DNA from: CAZQCI01 sp964592255
GTDB lineage: Bacteria > UBA10199 > SBBF01
DNA length: 8,878 nucleotides
Direction of reading: 5' to 3'
Assembly: GCA_964592255.1 (NCBI GenBank)
Contig: CAZQCI010000089.1
Span: 1-8,878 of the forward strand
Numbering within the stretch: position 1 is the first letter of the stretch; every line of letters starts with the position of its first letter. A program made the position numbers and the translations under genes. Shown here in pieces: positions 5,918 through 8,878 of the stretch. The notes beneath the pieces are model-generated. The model saw nothing but the letters and a program-made list of their open reading frames with translations. It was not told the origin of the DNA and did no database searches.

Positions 5918-7357
5918 TTAATTTGGAGCTTGTTGATGATTACAAATTTCTATTAAAGCACGGAGCTGATACCCCAACAATGCGGAGAGCCCATAAAGGG
6001 GATTGTCAAAACCAATCTTGCTGGCATTTATAAGGTTTAATTCTCTTGCTTGGTTAGCTTGCTCTACATGGTTGCTGGGGTTATTATTTATGTCTTGCTG
6101 TAAGGCTAGGATCTTCTTGTTGGCCTCTTCTAGAAATAGCGCTTTGTCGACAGCAAGTTGAGCATCCCATAGTTGCTTTCGTTTTGCTGCATCTGCGGTG
6201 TTATATTGATCTACGGCTGTTTCTAATAGATCTTCTAAAGATGTTGTAGCGGGTTGGCCTGTTGCTTCTGCCAATTGGGCTTGTGCATTGCGAATGGCGT
6301 CTCTTATGCCCTGCTCTACTTCTGCGTGAACCCTGGGAGATTCGAGTTCTTGTTTGAGTGCTTTAATTTTTGCATTTAGCCTTTCTGCTTGTCTTTGATA
6401 ATTTGGGTCAAGAGGCGAAGATTGGGCTTTATGCTTAACACCCGTTAAGTCACCTTCAGCTTGATGGAGAACGTCTAAAAGCTCTTGAGTGGGCGTTGTT
6501 TTATAACGACTTGTTTCTGAGATATCAGCTATTTCTTTATCAATAGCCTCACATAAATAATCTGTTGTTAAAGCCTTGCTCTCTGTTTTGATTGTTTGAA
6601 GTTCTTGGGTTAGTGTTTCAGCTTGCTCGGCAATGGTTCCATCTTGTATGGCTTGATTGACTTTTGCTTGAGCATTTACCAATCTGCTGTTTAAAGCAGA
6701 AAGTTGTGCATTACGTGCTTTTTGTGCTTCTTGTACCCTCTTGATAAGTTCATCAATTTGACGTGGCGGTTGTAATTCTTGAGATATGTATTTTTCTTTT
6801 AAATCGTTTAGATTTTTTTCTAGGCCATAGGAAAGAGGGGTGTCTTCTACTTGTGCTCTCAGGCCATTTAATTCCTCTGCCAGTAAAGCCTGTGCCTGAT
6901 TGCGTAAATTGGTTATTTCTTGATCGATAAGAGGGTGAGGCTGCAGATTTCTATCTTTATAGGCTTGTTTTAATTTTTTAAATTTTTCTACTGTGTCTTT
7001 AATGATTTTTAATTTTGTATATAAATCAGTGGCTTCATCTAGCGCGGAATTAGCAAAGTTCATTTCCCTATTTATATAGGTTTGAGTCGTTCTGTCTAAC
7101 TTGCCTTGTATGGCTTGGGCTAATTTTTCGGGAACGGGAAGTCCTTTGTCTTGGTATCTTTTTCTAAGATCATCCAACTGATCAAGTCGGACTGTATCGG
7201 TAACTGCTTCTGTGGCGGTGTCTAATAATTGTTTGTATTTGGTTGCCCCTTCGGGAGGAAGGGTTTCAGCAGCGGTTTTTGCTTCTTGCTCTAGGGCATC
7301 CCACTCATTTAACTGGCGCTGTATTTGATTAAAGTCGGCCGGGATGTCTGAAGCCAT
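5918..7357 (-). CDS. Coiled-coil repeat protein; probable C-terminal part of a larger frameshifted gene
   Basis: I do not recognise this 479-residue protein as a known family. It is nearly all predicted alpha helix, rich in Gln, Ala, Leu, Glu and Lys, with no signal peptide and no membrane segment. Three copies of a helix-turn-helix unit stand out: 58-87, 123-151 and 180-208. Each has a pattern like LxxLKxxY, five or six residues, then a L-x-P turn and another helix (LPVPEKL, LQPHPLID, LQPPRQID). Weaker versions may follow near 246-279 and 324-360. The end (448-479) is less charged, with IGFDNPLYGLSALLGYQ. The ATG at 7357 has no ribosome-binding site, and the same frame stays open upstream through 17 more sensible codons to 7408, where it meets the end of the preceding gene at an A9 run. 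The true product is therefore probably joined to that gene. A role as a surface or secreted scaffold is a guess. Confidence 0.7.
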   Translation of the reverse strand: MASDIPADFNQIQRQLNEWDALEQEAKTAAETLPPEGATKYKQLLDTATEAVTDTVRLDQLDDLRKRYQDKGLPVPEKLAQAIQGKLDRTTQTYINREMNFANSALDEATDLYTKLKIIKDTVEKFKKLKQAYKDRNLQPHPLIDQEITNLRNQAQALLAEELNGLRAQVEDTPLSYGLEKNLNDLKEKYISQELQPPRQIDELIKRVQEAQKARNAQLSALNSRLVNAQAKVNQAIQDGTIAEQAETLTQELQTIKTESKALTTDYLCEAIDKEIADISETSRYKTTPTQELLDVLHQAEGDLTGVKHKAQSSPLDPNYQRQAERLNAKIKALKQELESPRVHAEVEQGIRDAIRNAQAQLAEATGQPATTSLEDLLETAVDQYNTADAAKRKQLWDAQLAVDKALFLEEANKKILALQQDINNNPSNHVEQANQARELNLINASKIGFDNPLYGLSALLGYQLRALIEICNHQQAPN

Positions 7358-7401
7358 TAATCTGGCATATTTTTCTTGGACACCAGAAATTGGCGTTTCA
7401 A

Positions 7402-8878
7402 TTACTTCTTTTTTTTTCCTTCTGATTTCAATTGATCTAATGCAGTTTCAGCTTCACTGATGGCTTGATCGTATTGTGCTGTATTAGCGGTTGGTGTCTG
7501 GTGGGCTAGCTTGCCCCATTCATTGTAGGCACGATTATACTCCTCTAAAGCTACTTTAAACACATTATTCTCTACGTTTCTCTTCTTAGTCCAGTTTCCC
7601 ATCCCGTCTTCATTTGCTACTTTTTGTAGAGCGCCTTTTTTAGTGTTATAGTTCTCTTGTGCCTGCCTTATCTCTTCGGGCAGTTTGGCAGCGGCCTCTT
7701 TTTCTTCCTTAAGTAGATCGATGTATCTTTCAAGATTGGCTTGAGTTTCCTGTGTCTTGTCTGTTAACTCTTGAGTTTTTTGAGTTACTTGAGCGCGTGC
7801 TTTTTCGGCATCAGATAGAGCCGAAGCGAGTTCTTGTTGGGCTTGAGCTAACAGGTTTGCAGAGCCTGGCTTGCTTGACTTTGGGGCCCAGCTTCCTGTG
7901 CTCTTGTTATAGGTGCCATTGGCCTCCATTTTTTGCTTAGCCAGACGGCTTCTTTGGTTACAATCTTCTAAGGTTTGTGTTGCTTGTTCTAGATCAGCTT
8001 TTAGCTGGCTTGCTTCACCGGCTGCAGTATTGGTAGCCTGTTCTGAAGCCTGTCTTTCCTGTAAGACTTCAGAGAATGTTCTTTTGGTTGCTAGGGTTGG
8101 CCCCGCGGGAGCTTTTACTTTTGAGGGGTCACCTAATCCGGGTCCACTAGGACTATCCTGTGCGTCCACTGCTCTTACAGCAACAGCGGGGTCTTGATCA
8201 ACAATATGCCCGCCATCTCGAGGCCTTACTGCAAAACGGTCTGTTGCGTCTATAGGAATTCCTGTGTTTAAATCTCCTTCCCCTGAAGGCTGAGGAGGAC
8301 GGCGACGGGGGGGTGCAGGAGGTGGCGGTTCTGTACCAGAGTCTATAGCACGTCCTGGCGATGTTAGGCCAGGGCTTGCTTGTGGCCGCGGTGGCGGTGG
8401 CAGTTCTGGCGGTGTTGCTGCTGCTGTATCATCAGGCTGTAACCATGTCGGTGCATCTCCTTTTTGAGGCGCACGGCGTACTTTTCGAGGAGGAGGTGGA
8501 GTTGTTCCTGCATCATCGCCTTCCATTACTCCTTCAGCACCATCATCAGGTCCTACAAGAGTTGCATCATCTGGCCGTGGTCGTGTGGATGCCCCATCAG
8601 GTTCTGTTATTGTTCGGGCATCTGGATCGACTGCTGGTCGTACTGGAGTTGATGGTGCTGTTCCTCTTCCTCTTCCTCTAGAAGAGGAAGGTGGTGGTGG
8701 TGGTGGAACTGGAGCTGGTGCCGGTGGTGGAACTGGAGCTGGTTCCGGTGCCGGTGGTGGAACTGGAGCTGGTTGCGGTGCCGGTGGTGGAACTGGAGCT
8801 GGTGCCGGTGGTGGTGGTGGAACTGGAGCTGGAGCAGGTGGTGGTGGACCTGGAGCCGGTGCCGGTGGTGGTGGAACT
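7402..8878 (-). CDS. Proline-rich and coiled-coil protein, N-terminus outside the window
   Basis: The frame is open from the right edge (first whole codon at 8877) to TAA at 7402, 491 codons, so the gene is partial. The first ATG inside the window, at 8526, is internal, because the 117 codons before it continue the same Pro-rich text. Visible domains in order: Pro-Ala/Pro-Val repeats (about 1-62); a short SSSRGRGRG segment; an acidic Pro/Asp linker with polyproline runs (about 75-260, including PPPPRKVRR and PPPPAPPRRR); then a long Gln/Glu/Ala/Lys coiled coil (about 267-490). The coiled coil is broken by two Gly-Trp-Lys loops, near 7857-7935 and 7566-7626. It ends in SEGKKKK at an A9 slippery run leading by a -1 step into the next frame. 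No family is recognised. The layout (disordered Pro-rich stalk, coiled-coil rod) recalls surface or envelope-spanning proteins or secreted effectors, but this is inference. Confidence 0.7.
   Translation of the reverse strand, partial: VPPPPAPAPGPPPPAPAPVPPPPPAPAPVPPPAPQPAPVPPPAPEPAPVPPPAPAPVPPPPPPSSSRGRGRGTAPSTPVRPAVDPDARTITEPDGASTRPRPDDATLVGPDDGAEGVMEGDDAGTTPPPPRKVRRAPQKGDAPTWLQPDDTAAATPPELPPPPRPQASPGLTSPGRAIDSGTEPPPPAPPRRRPPQPSGEGDLNTGIPIDATDRFAVRPRDGGHIVDQDPAVAVRAVDAQDSPSGPGLGDPSKVKAPAGPTLATKRTFSEVLQERQASEQATNTAAGEASQLKADLEQATQTLEDCNQRSRLAKQKMEANGTYNKSTGSWAPKSSKPGSANLLAQAQQELASALSDAEKARAQVTQKTQELTDKTQETQANLERYIDLLKEEKEAAAKLPEEIRQAQENYNTKKGALQKVANEDGMGNWTKKRNVENNVFKVALEEYNRAYNEWGKLAHQTPTANTAQYDQAISEAETALDQLKSEGKKKK
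7408..7417 (-). other. A9-G slippery tract joining two frames (candidate -1 frameshift site)
   Basis: On the coding (minus) strand GG is followed by nine A and G. In the frame of the upstream gene the codons are GGA AAA AAA AAG AAG TAA, so the heptamer A_AAA_AAG (7414-7408) is exactly in phase, as in E. coli dnaX. Slipping back one base gives GAA GTA ATT GAA, the frame of the downstream coiled-coil gene, open for 17 codons before its ATG at 7357. A purine-rich AGAAGGA abuts the tract and might act as a stimulatory Shine-Dalgarno-like element. I see no strong downstream hairpin. Loss or error of one A gives the same picture. Confidence 0.55.
8707..8878 (-). repeat. In-frame tandem repeat encoding Pro-Ala/Pro-Val stretches
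   Basis: The plus-strand word aactggagct recurs at 8707, 8731, 8761, 8791 and 8821, and aact again at 8875 at the window edge. Unit lengths are 24, 30, 30, 30 and 54 bases. All are multiples of six, so they stay in frame and keep a Pro-X dipeptide rhythm. The coded text alternates PPPAPAPV with variants containing PEPAPV or PQPAPV. The array continues beyond the window. Such repeats change copy number by slippage and also assemble poorly. Confidence 0.85.

Noticed and set aside
5902..6033. Plus-strand ORF of 43 codons with an ankyrin-like LLKHGADT stretch
   Set aside because: It lies antisense to the end of the coiled-coil gene, has no ribosome-binding site and only one repeat-like match; a chance frame is more likely.
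8524..8526. ATG at 8526 as the true start of the Pro-rich protein
   Set aside because: The frame continues open with the same Pro/Asp-rich composition to the right edge (117 more codons), so the start is almost certainly outside the window.
7752..8681. Several plus-strand ORFs opposite the Pro-rich/coiled-coil gene
   Set aside because: They are Leu/Val/Cys/Ser-rich mirror readings of Pro- and Gln-rich codons on the minus strand, with no motifs and no ribosome-binding sites.
8707..8878. CRISPR array at the right edge
   Set aside because: There are no unique spacers; units are contiguous, of variable length in multiples of six, and code for Pro-Ala/Pro-Val peptides in frame.

Overview
The window suggests a Gram-negative (two-membrane) bacterium. 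It encodes a lipoprotein-like periplasmic solute-binding protein, a type IV pilin/pseudopilin-like protein and a VapBC toxin-antitoxin pair. Most genes lack a clear Shine-Dalgarno sequence. The lineage cannot be fixed from the sequence; a deltaproteobacterium-like or candidate-phylum environmental genome is my guess.

Layout. (1) Bases 1-4676, plus strand: a complete five-gene branched-chain amino acid (HAAT-type) ABC importer operon in the canonical order livK-livH-livM-livG-livF, namely binding protein, two permeases and two ATPases. Genes K/H and H/M are 1 nt apart or overlapping. The M/G junction is interrupted by an 80-bp palindromic element made of two REP-like hairpins facing each other (BIME/MITE-like). 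A half-hairpin of the same family lies at the left edge of the window. (2) Bases 4682-5313, minus strand: a vapBC module. VapB is a ribbon-helix-helix type antitoxin and VapC a PIN-domain RNase that starts with TTG inside the antitoxin stop codon. A pair of 10-nt direct repeats lies in the putative promoter. (3) Bases 5368-5808, minus: a lone pilin/pseudopilin-like protein with a good prepilin cleavage site and a CxxC pair. (4) Bases 5810-5890, minus: an unlisted 26-codon remnant that reads as the C-terminus of a RelE/ParE-family toxin. (5) Bases 5918 to the right edge, minus: a very long Pro-rich plus coiled-coil protein of unknown function, currently split into two reading frames. The upstream part runs open off the right edge (so its real start is outside the window) and ends at 7402. 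The downstream part carries at least three copies of a helix-turn-helix-like repeat with a Leu-x-Pro turn.

The most notable observation is the junction of those two frames. The upstream frame ends in A9-G with the heptamer A_AAA_AAG in phase, followed at once by AAG TAA. A -1 slip there leads straight into the downstream frame and makes one protein of at least about 986 residues. It is either a programmed -1 frameshift of the dnaX type, a homopolymer mutation, or an assembly error. The function of the large protein and any link to the adjacent pilin-like gene are unknown. The liv operon and the minus-strand block are convergent, with only 5 bp between livF and vapC.
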